Assembly (NCBI GenBank): GCA_030562195.1
Contig: JAUJPP010000005.1
Span: forward strand, 39,419,106 to 39,483,105
Reading direction: 5' to 3'
Length of the DNA stretch: 64,000 bases
Source of the DNA: Nipponacmea schrenckii
Lineage: Eukaryota; Mollusca; Gastropoda; Lottiidae
Under the pieces are notes generated by a model, which was not told the origin of the DNA, did not search any database, and saw only the letters and a program-made list of their open reading frames with translations. The first letter of the stretch is position 1, and every line of letters starts with the position of its first letter. Below are positions 1 through 13,439 of this stretch, piece after piece. The translations under genes were made by a program, and so were the position numbers.

Positions 1-1350
1 AGACAAGATATTACATAATATTGTCTTTGTGTATAAAATTAACGATGTTTATTATTATGATTACTCGTTATCAATTACAATAACCCAGATTTTTTAAGAT
101 CTTTATATCAAAATGAGATCACAAGGAAGAACGGACGGATGCACTCTTCTCAAGGTTACAAAGATCTAGATTAACTTTCACTTTCAATATCATTCAGATA
201 ACAATTCAATTTTTGGAAAATAAATATGACATGGATAAATATACTAAATTTTCACTTTCCAAGCTCCACAATTATGAAAAGAAATCTTAAGGTTTTTCCA
301 TTTTATTTACTACTGTACAACTATTGTGAGAATTTATTAGTTGGTTGGTAGATGACAAGTTAATATCAGCTTCTTGCGTAAACATTTCTCGTAAACATTA
401 CTCAGAGGTCAAATATCATGTTAAGATTTTGGGAAAGGTGACTGTGAAAGTTCTAAAAGGGTAAAAAAACACTAAAAATTAAAAACTCATCAAAAAAGGT
501 GATTAAATGATTTGTAGCAATCTTGTTCCTGATGGATGGGTTGTTTTTGATAATAGTGAAATTGTAGCCATGAGTAAATAATTAAATCATTTAAGTACAA
601 CATAAATGGTGTCATATAAATATAATATGTCAAGTTAGTACTATAAGGTCAAGTTTGGAAGTGAGATTATTGCTGTTTTTATATATAGAAAAGGCCAGAA
701 GCTAAATACACATCCCAGACAATGCTACCTTTTTTTATATCATACACATAATTGTAGCCATGAGCCTTATTCTTCCTCTTGGTATGTATGGCGTCAGTTT
801 TGGTGGGGGGGGGGAATCAGTATCGCAGATGTTAAGTAAGGTGTGATTTACTCCTACAGTCCAACCAACAAGCTGAGAATTGGGCCGAGATTGTCTGTTT
901 TTTACAATGTCATTAACAATTAATTCAGTACAGGGCTATGAGGGACATGTGTTGATAAATAACATTCTTGTCTCCTGTAGTTGGTATCATATTACAGATT
1001 AATTGTTTTACCAGGAACAAGTAGAATTTACCATCTTAGTATTAGTTTACTCAAATATCACCTTCAATTCCCCAGTTTTAGATTTTTTTTTCTTTTTGCA
1101 ACAATGAAAAAATAATTTCATTTTCCAAGTGACCATTGCTTGAACAAAATGCATCTTAGAACTAACGGAACTGACTCTATCATTTCAGATAGTCAAAAAT
1201 TTAACATTTTATTGGACCCTATGGCTTCTTCTGTGTCTAGTCTCTTTCTTCTACTTCTGTGAGTCTTCTTTCTGTTTGTGAAGAGCGACAAGCTCTTATG
1301 GTTTCTGTTTGTTTTGTTCCTTCTTCAGTAATTCTCAAAAACATACTCAG
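1..1350. other. Non-coding stretch, left edge
   Basis: No exon-like frame with splice sites or a recognisable protein was found. A short segment near 341-366 (TTAGTTGGTTGGTAGATGAC) matches the unit of the 62-bp array at 62.46-63.01 kb, so a solitary relic of that repeat lies here. Confidence 0.5.
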
Positions 1351-1566
1351 ATAATTCAGGATTTATAGAAATACAGTAATTTGATTGGATAGCAAAACTG
1401 AAATTTAAATTGATTTTAGCAATTGACAAATCAGGTGCCTTATTCTGGACAACTTTTCTTAAAATGATTTTAGTGTTCTAGTCATTCAGTTGGTTCTCAC
1501 TAAAATTGATTTAAAATTTAGTGATATTATCCAATCATATTACTGTATTTCTTAAAAAGCCTGGAT
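1351..1566. mobile_element. Foldback MITE-like element
   Basis: The two ends are an imperfect inverted repeat of about 70 bases. The left end carries GAAATACAGTAATTTGATTG and the right end carries the complement of GAAATACAGTAATATGATTG. No coding capacity is visible. Related sequence occurs near 12,740-12,890, 41,281-41,425 and 56,713-56,880, which makes this a dispersed non-autonomous family. Superfamily is not assignable by eye. Confidence 0.6.
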
Positions 1567-4263
1567 TAAACCCTGTGGTGTCCAAAATATATGTGGATTA
1601 TTTGCGATTGTGATACACTGACAATGTTACATATATTAACCACTGGAAAAAAGGAAAATTAGTTTTGTTTCATAATCATGTTTTTGACAATATGTTCAAG
1701 CTCATTGCAATTTAAAAACACAACTCACAAAGGAGATATTGTTTACGATTGCTTCAACCTTCATTATCAAACTTTATCAAATGTTAGCAATTAACATTTG
1801 GGAAATTAATATCGATCTTTGCATTCCAATTAATTTGTTGTACCACTTGCTTGCCTTCTATCATATCTTTTTATACCAATATATTGTAGTTAGCAATTAC
1901 ATTAAACCAAGTCCTTAAATGTTAACTTGTGCATCAGACCAATGCTGATGGCCATTGACATTTTCATCCAGAAATTGCTAGAAGAACTTGACATACATCA
2001 TGTAATCTTTTACAACATTTAAATCTCTATAATAAATCAGATAATAATGGGATACAGTATATGCCAAACCTGATGTAAAGATTAACGAACCATTGTTGTT
2101 ACATCGTTAAATTATAATTAACAGGGATTGTAATAAAAGAATTCTACAGAAAAAAATATCATTTCAGAAATTTAATTAGAAAAAACTTCACGTTATTTGA
2201 TTAAAAAGAAAAGTTTTAATTCATCATTGCGCAGATATTTTTGGATTCAATTTTAAAATAACACCCAGGAATTGATAGATGTAAATTTGGGTTTTATTTA
2301 TGTCTCTAGCAATCATGTGGATTAAAAATTTTATTATGTTATATTAATAACCGAACAGAAACTTAATGCATCATAAAAGCAAGGGGAAAATTAACTCAAG
2401 ATGTTTTTAGTTTTATTAAGCAATCAGATTAATTTATTTCCCTCAAATCTGGATTATTAAAAAACATTTTCAGAGAATAAGGCCCCAGATTATGTACAGT
2501 ATGAAGAAAGGAAGAATTACCAAACATGAAACCAGGCAAATAGTGTGTGTAATTGAATACCTATTGAATATGTATCCAAAAACTTCCCTAACATGCAGTA
2601 TATTAATATATTAGTGTGACCAATGTCAATATACACCAGATATCGGTTATTATTTGAGTTATTGTTGCAATGGGTTGTTTAAAAATTTGAATGAGAGTCC
2701 TTGTTTACATCCTGGTTGAAGATTTATTAACCAATGAGAAATATTTCTTTTAAATATCCTGGTCATATTTTGTCACTTGTTACCAGTCTAAATTTCCTTC
2801 AATAAATTCTGAAAACATCAAATTTCAGCATAAAATCCCCTTATTTTTTGACGATACGAAATTCAATGATTCAATTATGAGTATATGAATGTAACATTGT
2901 TATCATGTGGACCCTCTTAAAAGGATACCAAATTGATATTTTCTAAGCCAGTCAGAGTGGCACAGCAGGTGTTTTATGTTAGGTGGAAGCTCTGCCATAA
3001 AAGCAATACTTTCATGTGTACTCAAACACAAGCATGCGACCTAGGCCAGTGCTTTCATTGAGACTCATCTCAATACACCCCAACACAAGCATAATTAACA
3101 AAAAAATCACAATTGCAAACCCTATTGAGTGACTATTTCGAACAGCGAGTGATTTATTGTATATAGGTCTGCAATGTAATTACATCTTTATAGTTTCTCC
3201 GAAATCGGAAAAAAGATTCTTCTCTCTGCTCATACATGAACTTATTTCTTGAGAGGAATGTCAATTCACAAAGTCATTTTATTATTTCAGTTCATAGAAA
3301 TAGAATAAACTGGCAACAAAAGCAAAAAAATGCAATGGACTTAAGAGCTTACTTAATGTTCTCATCTGAACAAAAGGGTGCAAAGTTTGCAAAATAATGC
3401 TTAAGATAAATTGAATTGATTGAACTCTATCTTCAAGAATTTTACATTCCCCAAGAAAATCATTTTTCTAGGAAATAAAAAATACTCAAGGTTATCAAGC
3501 ATTTCTTAGAAGCCTTAATCCATGCAAACATTGTAACCAAGACAAAAGACAAATATACACCTCCATTATAGAAAATAAACTTTTGAATAATAATAGCAAC
3601 CAATCAATAAAAACGAACTCTATTCGAATGTTAATGGCTCTCTATAGCAACCATTGTCAATATAAACATACCAAAGTTGCTAGGGATAGTAGATTATTTT
3701 ATCAATGAAAAAAAGTGAGGTAGATGTAGACTAGTATCTAGTATATTCTTCAATTGAATATTTGTTGATGTCATTGACAACCAAGCTATGTATTTATTAT
3801 GACCATGTTGAAAGAAACATTAGTAAATAGACAACAGTACTATTTGACTTGAATGACAATTGATTCTCCCGTGAGAACATTGACTTTCAACTGTTCCCTT
3901 CACACGTCTTTATTTTCACTATCCATGTCTTTATTTTCACTATCCATGTAGGAACACCCTAGCCACAAAACAATACTCGTTTTCTGAAACCAAAATACAT
4001 TGGAAGTAGCTCATAAACTATTCTTATAAGGAAGAATATACCATTTATAAATTAAGGTCCAAGTCAATAATTTCATTTATTAAGTCTAATTTATAAATTA
4101 GAACAATAATCTATTTATACAAACATCATGGTACATTATGTTCTCAAGTATATGAGCATCAGTTTAGAAAATAAAACAATCATTGATTAAAGATGAAGAA
4201 ATAGAATAAATCTATATCCAAGTCCTACCATTAACCACAATGTAGATCTGTGTTCTATTTCTT
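1567..4263. other. Non-coding stretch
   Basis: AT-rich with no supported exon. Around 2,950-3,085 there is a fragment of a dispersed repeat whose core resembles CCTAGGCCAGTGCTT. The same core recurs near 12,160, 13,145, 30,230 and 52,600 on one strand or the other. Confidence 0.45.
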
Positions 4264-5176
4264 TCTGGCATACATGAGAGGCATTATGATTTAATTGGTG
4301 TACATGAGAGGCATTATGATTTAATTGGTGTACATGAGAGGCATTAGATTTGACTGGTGTACATGAGAGGCATAATGATTTGACTGGCATACATGAGAGG
4401 TATTATGATTCAACTGTGTACATGAGAGGCATTATGATTTGAATGGTGTACATGAGGCATTATTATTTGACTGGTGTACATGAGAGGTATTATAATTTAA
4501 TTGGTGTACATGAGAGGCATTAGATTTGACTGGTGTACATGAGAGGCATAATGATTTGACTGGCATACATGAGAGGTATTATGAGTCAACTGTGTACATG
4601 AGAGGCATTATGATTTGAATGGTGTACATGAGGCATTATTATTTGACTGGTGTACATGAGAGGTATTATAATTTGAATGGTGTACATGAGAGGCATTATA
4701 ATTTGAATGGTGTACATGAGAGGCATTACGATTTGACTGGTGTACATGAGAGGCATTATGATTTGACTGGCATACATGAGAGGTATTATGATTTGACTGG
4801 TGTATATGAGAGGTATTATGATTTGAATGGTGTAAATGAGGCATTATGATTTAATTGGTGTACATGAGTGGCATTAAGATCTGAATGGTGTACATGAGAG
4901 GCATTATGATTTGACTGGTGTAAATGAGAGGCATTATTTAAATGGTGTACATGAGAGGCATTATGATTTGAATGGTGTACATGAGAGGCATTATAATTTG
5001 ACTGGTGTACATGAGAGGCATTATAATTTGAATGGTGTACGTGAGAGGCATTACAATTTGAATGGTGAACATGAGAGGCATGATGATTTGATTGCTGTAC
5101 ATGAGAGGCATTATGATTTTACTGTGTACATAAAATGCATTATAATTTGACTGTTGTACTTGTGAGGCATTATCTT
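4264..5176. repeat. 30-bp minisatellite with a higher-order duplication
   Basis: About 30 copies of a 30-base unit containing GTACATGAGAGGCATTATGA, with variants (GGTATTAT, GGCATAAT, and short copies ATGAGGCATT). A block of about 178 bases is itself repeated: the stretch from about 4,340 recurs almost unchanged from about 4,518. Because the unit is divisible by three, repetitive frames stay open on both strands; these are not genes. Confidence 0.9.
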
Positions 5177-8100
5177 TTGACTGATGAAACCCATTGGACA
5201 ATGATTAAGATAATTTCTCCTCAGAGAAAACTTCAAGGATGAGTTTTTTTTGAAAATTTAAGCCAAAAAATAAATAAATAAATAAAAATTATAATAGCTT
5301 ATCATTGAAAGCAGGTGTAAAGTTAAAACTTCTCAAATTTTCTAAATATCATATGTATATGACTCAGCTCGATTTCCACTGGGATCATTTACATACATTA
5401 AATATTTCATCATCAAGTCATCTGTAGTATTCATAAGTCATGTAAAGACATCATAAGACAGTTTGTCACATGTGATTTTTATATATATATTACTAATATA
5501 GACCACTAGTGTTGGTCAGCAAGATAATGAAAAATATATTTACCATATCCTACTAATAGCATGCAAATGACATTGTACGTTAATCATAATTAAAGAATCA
5601 ACCGGCCAAGTAATTAATCATGAAACAGAATTATTAAATACATGCTTATTAAATTCATTATTAGTATAAATTAAGGATTAAATGATCAACATTGATTGTG
5701 AATAAATATAAATATATTTTAATAATAATGAATGGAGTATGATATAGTAAGTCCGTTAGTAATTATTAAAAATTAAAAGGTCATTATTTCAAAATTATAA
5801 TTTTATTAAACACTTTATGTTCACAGAAACAGCAAAGTTCCATATTTGCATTTCATTTTTCTGTCTTACATCTATGGCCAATTGAAGACTTTGAGCGAAT
5901 GATGCAAATAAGTAGATCAATTGACCACAAGGTTTTAAGGTATAAAGATTCAGAATTATAACTATTTATGAATATATTTATCTAATGTTGTTCCAGCATC
6001 TGAAATTTCAACTGATCGTTCCAAACAAACCAGAAAATTATGATTTTTCCTTTTTTCTGGCAAATTCTAGAACATAAATCATAAACAAAGTTAGAAAATT
6101 TTTTCGTGTATTCTCTCATTCAAGATAATAATTTCTTATCTTATTCTCCTTTATTCAAAAAACTAAAAACCACTTATCAAAGATGTAATATTGATTATTG
6201 AAATAGTTTTATTTATTTTTCTATAATTTATACTGTGAACAATAGATGACGTATATACCTACGTCAATTTACCCGTATTGATTGTATTGACAATAAAGTA
6301 CAACGTAACAGTTAATATATTCTATTAACAACCAACATTATACACCTATTTACTTAATATACACTTATGTTTAAATATAAATAAAACCTCAACAGGTACT
6401 TCTGACACAATTTTTAAAAACTAGAAATAACCTCTTTCATCTGATTTTTAAAACCCATAATTGACAGGGATTGTCGGCCTAAATTGAAATATCCTCAAGT
6501 AATTATTTCTCTCTCAAACTCTTGTTTTATTAAAATATGCTCAGTTTTACAAGCAAATATATTGACATAATTGCCCATGGATATTAATGTTTCTATAGGA
6601 ACAGTTATTCTCTCTATATGCCTGGGCTTGTGTTTGTGTAACATCACTTGTGCAACTGCAATGTAATATCCTTCATTAACAAACTGCCAGTGCAAATACT
6701 CTTAGAATACTTCTAGTCATGATATTTGAACTAGAAATAATCTCTTTTAACTGGTTTAAACTACACAATGGACAGGGATTATTGGCTAGTATAGAGTAGT
6801 ACAATGGAATTGAAATATAGTCATTCATACTGCCAGCTCAAAAATACCATACTTTCAAAATACTATTTCATGTACCTGGCATATATATATATTTAAATCT
6901 TCAGATCTAAACAATAGCCATCATGTAAAGATAAAAGATAAATCTATTGATCAATCTGTTATTCCATTTCATGGTTGTAAATCTTTCAAAATCTTAGTAA
7001 TCAAACTAATTATAATCAAGGTCATCAAACTCGGAATTTTTATTAATCTTTTAGTCTAGTTTCTACTTTTCAATAATTCAAAGTAGATTATCAAGCCACT
7101 TAAGAAGCCTGTCAAACATATAGTGTGATTTGACTTAAGAATTTTCTTTACTATTAAGAAACTTTAATAAAGCAGATTTCTTTGAAATTGATAAAACATG
7201 CACAATAATGGTCAGGATTAACTGCACTGGGACATCCTCTATAATCTTGACAAGCAAGCTGAACTCTGTCTCCATATTGTCTTACACTAACGTTCTAGAT
7301 ATTGGTTGATAAAAATAATACAAATGTAAGATTTATATATCAGGGATATCACTGTCAGTAACAGATACCCTGTACCCCTACCACACCCTGTACCCTGTCT
7401 TCTCATTTCTAAATATTTCATCAGATATATTTAAGGTCTATCTTATCTCAAGTACAAATGATAAATCAGAGAAAGTACTAGAACACATTGGAGAGATAGA
7501 GTAAATATCACTGTTTAACTGGAACACCCTCACTAATGTCTCAAATAACCAGCCAAGTAACCTCTGAACATGTTAAGGGAAAATTTCGAATGGGCTGTAG
7601 CGGTCAATGACCTTTTTCAATTTGGGGTTATTTACTATAGACAGACAGTCAATATGGTATGAGGTACTTGAGGACATCAATATAGAAACAGTACTTTTTC
7701 TAAAATTCCAAAACTGATTCTGAATAAAAAAAAAAAAATTTATTTATATAAATAAATAAATATTTATAAATAATAACATCAGATATAACGATCAATAACA
7801 GAGAAACAAACTATCAATATGCTAATAGACAATGTACATCATCTAGTTATATCTAGACACAGTCTACACACTAATATTATTAACGACTATCATGTTTAGG
7901 CAATTAAATCCATTTTAAATTGTACTTTAACAACAAAATGTTTCATAAAATTTTAATTCAAACAAAAAATATTGTAATTATAAAGTTAATTAATATCAAT
8001 TAACACTCATTAACAAACAAAAAACAGTTAAACTTCACGTATTACAACTTAAGTGTGTCCTATGGAAATGAGCTACTTCTACATGTATAAAGTTTTAAAT

Positions 8101-8876
8101 TTTTACAACCCAACAAGAACAGGGAGTATTCTGTACTGCCCATATTGCTATAATCAACACTAAATGGTAGTAAAAGTTCAGACTGAACAGTATGTAGGTT
8201 AAATTTGAAATTTTGAATGAAAGATCAAGATGGTTTGAATTCTTCTGAGTAATCTGAACTATTATTATCTTATCAATTTCAATGAAAGGTTTTGAGTAAT
8301 TACTATGTCCATTGAGAATGACCTATATTGAAGGCCACTAGAACATTCTATAACCTTCTCAAATTTATTAAAACAATGATATAAAGATCAGTCCAATATG
8401 ACAAGCAACATAAACTTCACTTGCTGTTCATATCATCATCACTGCTGGAATAGTTTAATGAAAAAGTAATCTTATACAACACAACTTAAGTTGATATCTA
8501 TGTTTAAAGAAGTGTACTATTTTAAGGAAAATGATTTTTAGATCCAAAACAAAATATCTTTAATTTTTCATCTGTTCCATATACTGAAGAAGCTTTGAAT
8601 ATAAAAATATCAGTGACTGAAAATCAAAAATAGTGAAATCAGGAGAAATTTTGACCTTTTGTCTTTATACAACAAAAAATATCTGATATACAAAGTCAAT
8701 TAACATCAATTACAATATCATCATAACCTAATCAACTTTTAATTTCAGTTAAATTTGATTTGACTAGATTTAAACCTTTCAAGGCCTTCAGTTCTTCAAG
8801 CCCTTTACCCACAACTTTCATATTCTGAACCTTTACTAGCTCTTGGTAAAAAGACATTTTACTATCCAACACTCTA
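5177..8876. other. Non-coding stretch
   Basis: AT-rich intergenic DNA with a short AAAT microsatellite at about 5,270-5,287. No supported exon, RNA gene or ordered repeat seen. Confidence 0.45.
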
Positions 8877-8879
8877 TAA

Positions 8880-9281
8880 CTGTGTTTTCACTTGGAATTG
8901 TGAAGTAAAGCTAGCTTTAAAGCCAGCTTTATTGCCGAACACGCTGTGTTTCCACTTAATTTATCTGGTTCCTGAACCACTTTAGTCACGATAAAAAAAG
9001 TGGCACATTTTAACAGGTCCCGATGTACAAGACTACCGATGTCGCGTGTGGGGCCTTAAAACTAGTACTTGTCATTTGCCGAACGAGAAAAGGCCGGCTT
9101 TTTGCGTTTCCACTTGTTTAAAAAGCTGGCTTTAAAGCTAGCTTTCATTTGGCCCCCGATAAAATGCCGAACGCAAAAAGGGAGGTTTTTGGTTCCCGAA
9201 CCGTAATGGTTCGGCAATTTAACAAGTGGAAACAAAGAAAAGCTAACTTAAAGCTCGCTTTTTGGTTAAGTGGAAACACGG
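8880..9281. mobile_element. 402-bp foldback MITE with TAA target duplication
   Basis: The left terminus CTGTGTTTTCACTT pairs with the right terminus AAGTGGAAACACGG. The element is flanked by TAA at 8,877-8,879 and 9,282-9,284, the three-base TWA duplication typical of PIF/Harbinger-derived MITEs. Inside, motifs of the type AAAGCTNGCTTTAAAGC recur. A second, nested inverted repeat (GTTTCCACTTGTTTA at 9,106 against AACAAGTGGAAAC ending at 9,233) lies within the outer one. It is more GC- and CpG-rich than its surroundings. No transposase frame. Confidence 0.8.
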
Positions 9282-9339
9282 TAAAGCTTCATGTATCTTC
9301 AGCTTCATCATATTCTTAAAAAATTCCCTCATTCAATAG

Positions 9340-9598
9340 AGAGTCGCAGTGGCTGGTGAGTTAGATGTTTGCTAACCTGAGGGTGCAGAATTCAAAGGTT
9401 GAGATTAACTTTTTGGATTTTTCAGATCGGTTTCCCCTTGTCAGTGATACAGGTCTGAAGGACTGACATGGAATTAGCATCCAGTCATTTGGATGTGAAA
9501 AAACTTTCTTTATTGCACACTGCATGGCATTGCGTATATTCATTGCCCCTAAGGTGCAGAAGAGTGGGATGTAAATCCATTCACTTTTTCATTCACCT
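9340..9598 (+). mobile_element. tRNA-derived SINE copy
   Basis: The head resembles a tRNA D-arm region (GCAGTGGCTGGTGAGTTAG). It is followed by a body shared with the copies at 44.09 and 40.02 kb: GTCAGTGATACAGGTCTGAA, then GACTGACATG, a GTCATTTGGATG block and a final GGTGCAGAAGAGTGGGATGT block. Repeated occurrence of the same ordered blocks in both orientations identifies a SINE family. Confidence 0.7.
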
Positions 9599-10326
9599 TA
9601 CACATATTAATGTTTAGAAAGAAATGAGATGTAAAACTATTTTATAATAATGTATGTAAGTGTAATATATGATTCTGAACATGGTTAGTTGTTAAACAAC
9701 AATGTTATCGCATATGAAAACTATATGTGAATGAACTTTATTATTAAAATGTAATATATTTGGACACTTTGTGCACTAAGCAATCACATGTTATTATAGT
9801 GAGACAACATATGTCACAGATATTAAGGTACAATAAACTGCAGTCAAGTATCCAGATTGAGATTGACCAATTTAAAATACATATACAGAAATAGTTCCAT
9901 TAATTGATTAGAATCTGACCAGACCAGTACACAATCATTAACTGTAACCTTTTTAAACTCCTGCTAGACTGAATAACTACTTTCCAACACTATTAGACAT
10001 AGACTAGGGACAGTGTATGGCAAATCTCTGTTTTCAGTTTAAAGGATCACACAGAGTAGGCATGCTGTGAAAAAATTAAACCCACCATTTATTTCTCCTG
10101 TATGTCTGTGCTTTTGTATGTCAATTACATATAGCTTTTACAACCACCTAACAAGTAGACTGAAACCATGGCAATGTTATGCTTATGTTTTTCAGACTGA
10201 TGTTAATCAGCAGGTATAGCAAATATTTACATGTCAATGTCCCTTGAAGTTTATTTGACAATATATATAGGTCAGTACATGAAATTCAAGGGTTAATGCA
10301 AAACTTCTTCTGTTCCTGATAGGCTG
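9599..10326. other. Non-coding stretch
   Basis: AT-rich sequence without a supported exon or ordered repeat. Confidence 0.4.
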
Positions 10327-10460
10327 ATCTAGATGGACAATGCCATGCAGTGTACAATAAGGGAAAATTCTGCAAGGACACCAGCATTAGCCTACACTTC
10401 TGCTTCTAACGGGCTTATAAAGATGGGCAATGTCATGCAGTATGAAATTTTGAAGTTTTA
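10327..10460 (-). mobile_element. Partial SINE copy, reverse orientation
   Basis: The order GGACAATGCCATGCAGTGTA, CTTCTGCTTCTAACGGGCT, AAAGATGGGCAATG corresponds to the reverse-oriented copies at 26.1 and 35.8 kb (CTTCTGCACCCAATGGGCT, AAAGACAGGCAATG). It has two overlapping partial units and lacks the tRNA-like head. Confidence 0.5.
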
Positions 10461-13439
10461 CCAAAACAGAAGATGTCTTACATTGGCATTTAAATATCTG
10501 TTGATGAATTTATAATTATTATAATGTAGAGACTAATGACCTCTTTCAACCCCTGACCTATATCTAATTATAATAATCACATAATTACAATGAAAATATA
10601 TTCAATTAATATTCACAGATTTGAATAATAAAAAATTTAAATCTTGTTCTATATAAATGAGTTTATCTAGAATGTAATATATTTTAATTCTTTGAATATC
10701 CAATTACAATTCTACGGCTGGATTATATTTTATAATCACCCTGGCTAATCTACACATTATCAGTGTTTAATAAACATTTGATTCTATCAAATATTTGATT
10801 CCCACTAGGCCAATGAACTCACAATATTCTTTCCCACCATTTGTAGTTTGAGTAGGTCTTGACCCACAAACTTCTAGTGTACTATTTAAAATTTCATGAC
10901 ACTTATTTAAGAGTATTATTAAAGAAATTTCTAGAAATGAGGTTCAAAAGGTCAATAAGCAAGATGAAATGACTTTCTGGAAAAATGATATTCATCAAAT
11001 CTGCTGAACAAATGATGTTCAAATAATCTTCTATACAAATGATTTTCAAATAATCTCTATACAAATGAGTCCAAAAATTCTTCTTCTTCCACAGTATTTG
11101 AATCATGCTGTGAATGCTTCAGACAATCATGTGAACCCAGTGCAAAGAGATATCAGACACATGTAGGTAAGCATGTTTATTAAGAGTAAATGGAAACAAT
11201 GGCCCAATTAAAAAGGAACAATGGGTATAAAATTGAGTTGGAGTTCATTGACTGAATGATTCTTTAACCTTGTGTAACAGATGGGTAGCCAGAAACATTT
11301 TCATTCAGATATTTCTTTAAATCAATATGATATATTAACTTCATTTAATAGTCTTAAAACAGTCAATTTTTAATTCACTAACTGCTTATTACCTTTCTTT
11401 TTTTTTTTAAAAACTTGGCTAATGAATTCAGGCAACACGACATCTTTTAAGAGACCAAAATGAACATACATGGTTAAAAAAAATTTATTTTCTATTCTGT
11501 CAGAAAAAAGTATATTCTGATCAACTACAAGTAATCCAAGATGAAGTCTCTGTGCTTCTTGTTTTCCAGTATGTTTAGTCATATGTTCAGACTTTAAATA
11601 AAACACTACAGATGCTAATTTGGGAACCTGGAAGAGGGACCTCTCCTTCAGCTTAGATTAAAACCAGGCCTCCAGGTGTACAAGCATGCCTTTAACTTGT
11701 CGAACCACCTTAATATAGCTGCCAATGAACAAGATCTGGTTTCCAATTGAGTGTAGGATAATTGAAACAGGAGTAACTATAACAAGTTAATACAGGTACA
11801 GGTTCTGATATGATACAGACATAATTTGCTTCTATTGTTTTCTATTGTTTTCTATTGTTTTCTACTCTATCAATAATCTCCCCTACTGGAAAGTCTAATT
11901 CATCTATTTGCATCTTAACTCTCATGAAGTAAATGTTTTCCTTGCTGTAACTTATGGCTCAATGACAGAATGAAGATGGACTGAACCCTGGATGATAAAC
12001 CCATGGACTTCATTAGTCAAGTGACATCTATTAATTCTCCTATGACAAATCTGTGTTCAGTTCAAATTACTAATTGTAATCTAACACTGATATACTCATT
12101 TCTTGTCATAAGAGACTCAAGCAAGAGAATGTTTACATCAGGGGCTTGTCTTAGGGTGTATATAGAGGATTCTCACTAAAGCACTGGCCTAGGTCTATAG
12201 CAATATATAAGCTTATTATTATGTTAAAATTAGACTTCAGTCTCAAGCAAATATATTTTCTTATTTCAAGTCTGAATGTCAATAATTTGTTTTGAAACAA
12301 AAGAATTAAACTTCCACAAGGACAGGATTATCCGCAAATGGCAATTAATAAGGTGGATTAATAAAGTTAAGACAGATCTGATGGAAGTCAGTATTTTCTC
12401 TATTGAGGAATGAAATATTTTTAAAAATCTCTTCATTTCAGAATCACTAGATATTATTTTTCACTGAATATTTCGAAAATATTTTTAATTACCAGCATTA
12501 TATTTTACAGTGAATGGTTTGAGAAGAACATACTTGAATCAAAATATTCATCTTTTCAGGTCTACTATTCAGAATTATTTTTCAGATCTACTTTTCAAAA
12601 TGACTTAGTATTTTTACTAGTATTAACTCAGTATTAATACCTCTATACTTGTAATACTTTAACCCTGTGCCAGTTCCTTTATTGAACAGTAACTTGTTAC
12701 TTCAATCACCCTAATCTCTATACCAATTGTCTTATCCTTGTCACCTGGCGGCATTTCATGAAAAAAAATTTAAGATGATTTAAGTGTTCCAATGGTCAAT
12801 CACTAAAATTGAGTTTTTATTAACCAATCAGGTTACTGTATTTCTTAAAATCTTGATTGTATTTTAAAATTTTGTGAAACAGATCCCTTGACAACAACTT
12901 AGGCCCTCAGAAGTCTAAACTTTTCGCATCAGGCAAATGACATGAGATGTGTATGTAATGGCAGAGTGTTTCTATAAAAATCTCTATCAAAATCTATATC
13001 AAATCTTTATTCTATGGAAACACAGCCCCATTTCTCCACAACACTTGGTTAGAAAAACACAGTCTCTTCCAAAAACCCTTGTCTTTAGAAGTTATTTCTT
13101 GATAAATCTAAGTATTATAATGTTGAAATCTAATCTTTACTTGTGACCTAGGCCAGTGCTTCTATAGGAGAGTATCTCTTGTAACACCTGATATTAACTT
13201 AAACCATGAGTACAGTAATTCTGCATATTATTGGTTTTAATTCTGTGGCCATTCTCTGCATACTACTGTTAGATCGGAATATACTATCCACTACATTGCT
13301 ATATTATGTTAAGACACGTTGCATCATGTCTCGCTTCGGTCATTATAAACTTGATGTTTTACAAATAAATCATCACTTGTCATCATTACATATCTTAGGT
13401 CATAGTGCAGAGTAAATATGTGCCCAATACATGCTCACG
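10461..13439. other. Non-coding stretch with repeat fragments
   Basis: No gene supported. Fragments of dispersed repeats are present: a piece of the ATTACTGTATTTCTTAAAA family at about 12,760-12,870, and copies of the CCTAGG/AGCACTGGCC repeat at about 12,150-12,200 and 13,140-13,170. A short triplication of TTTTCTATTG lies near 11,835-11,862. Confidence 0.45.

Noticed and set aside
4264..5176. CRISPR array
   Set aside because: Units are contiguous without unique spacers, there are no cas genes, and the surrounding genes are animal.
4187..5201. Several frames with HVHQSNHNAS or HERHYDLNG repeats
   Set aside because: By-product of the 30-bp minisatellite; both strands and several phases are open equally.
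9361..9543. 60-codon minus-strand frame; likewise the frames at 10,333-10,515 and 26,091-26,288
   Set aside because: They lie within SINE copies.
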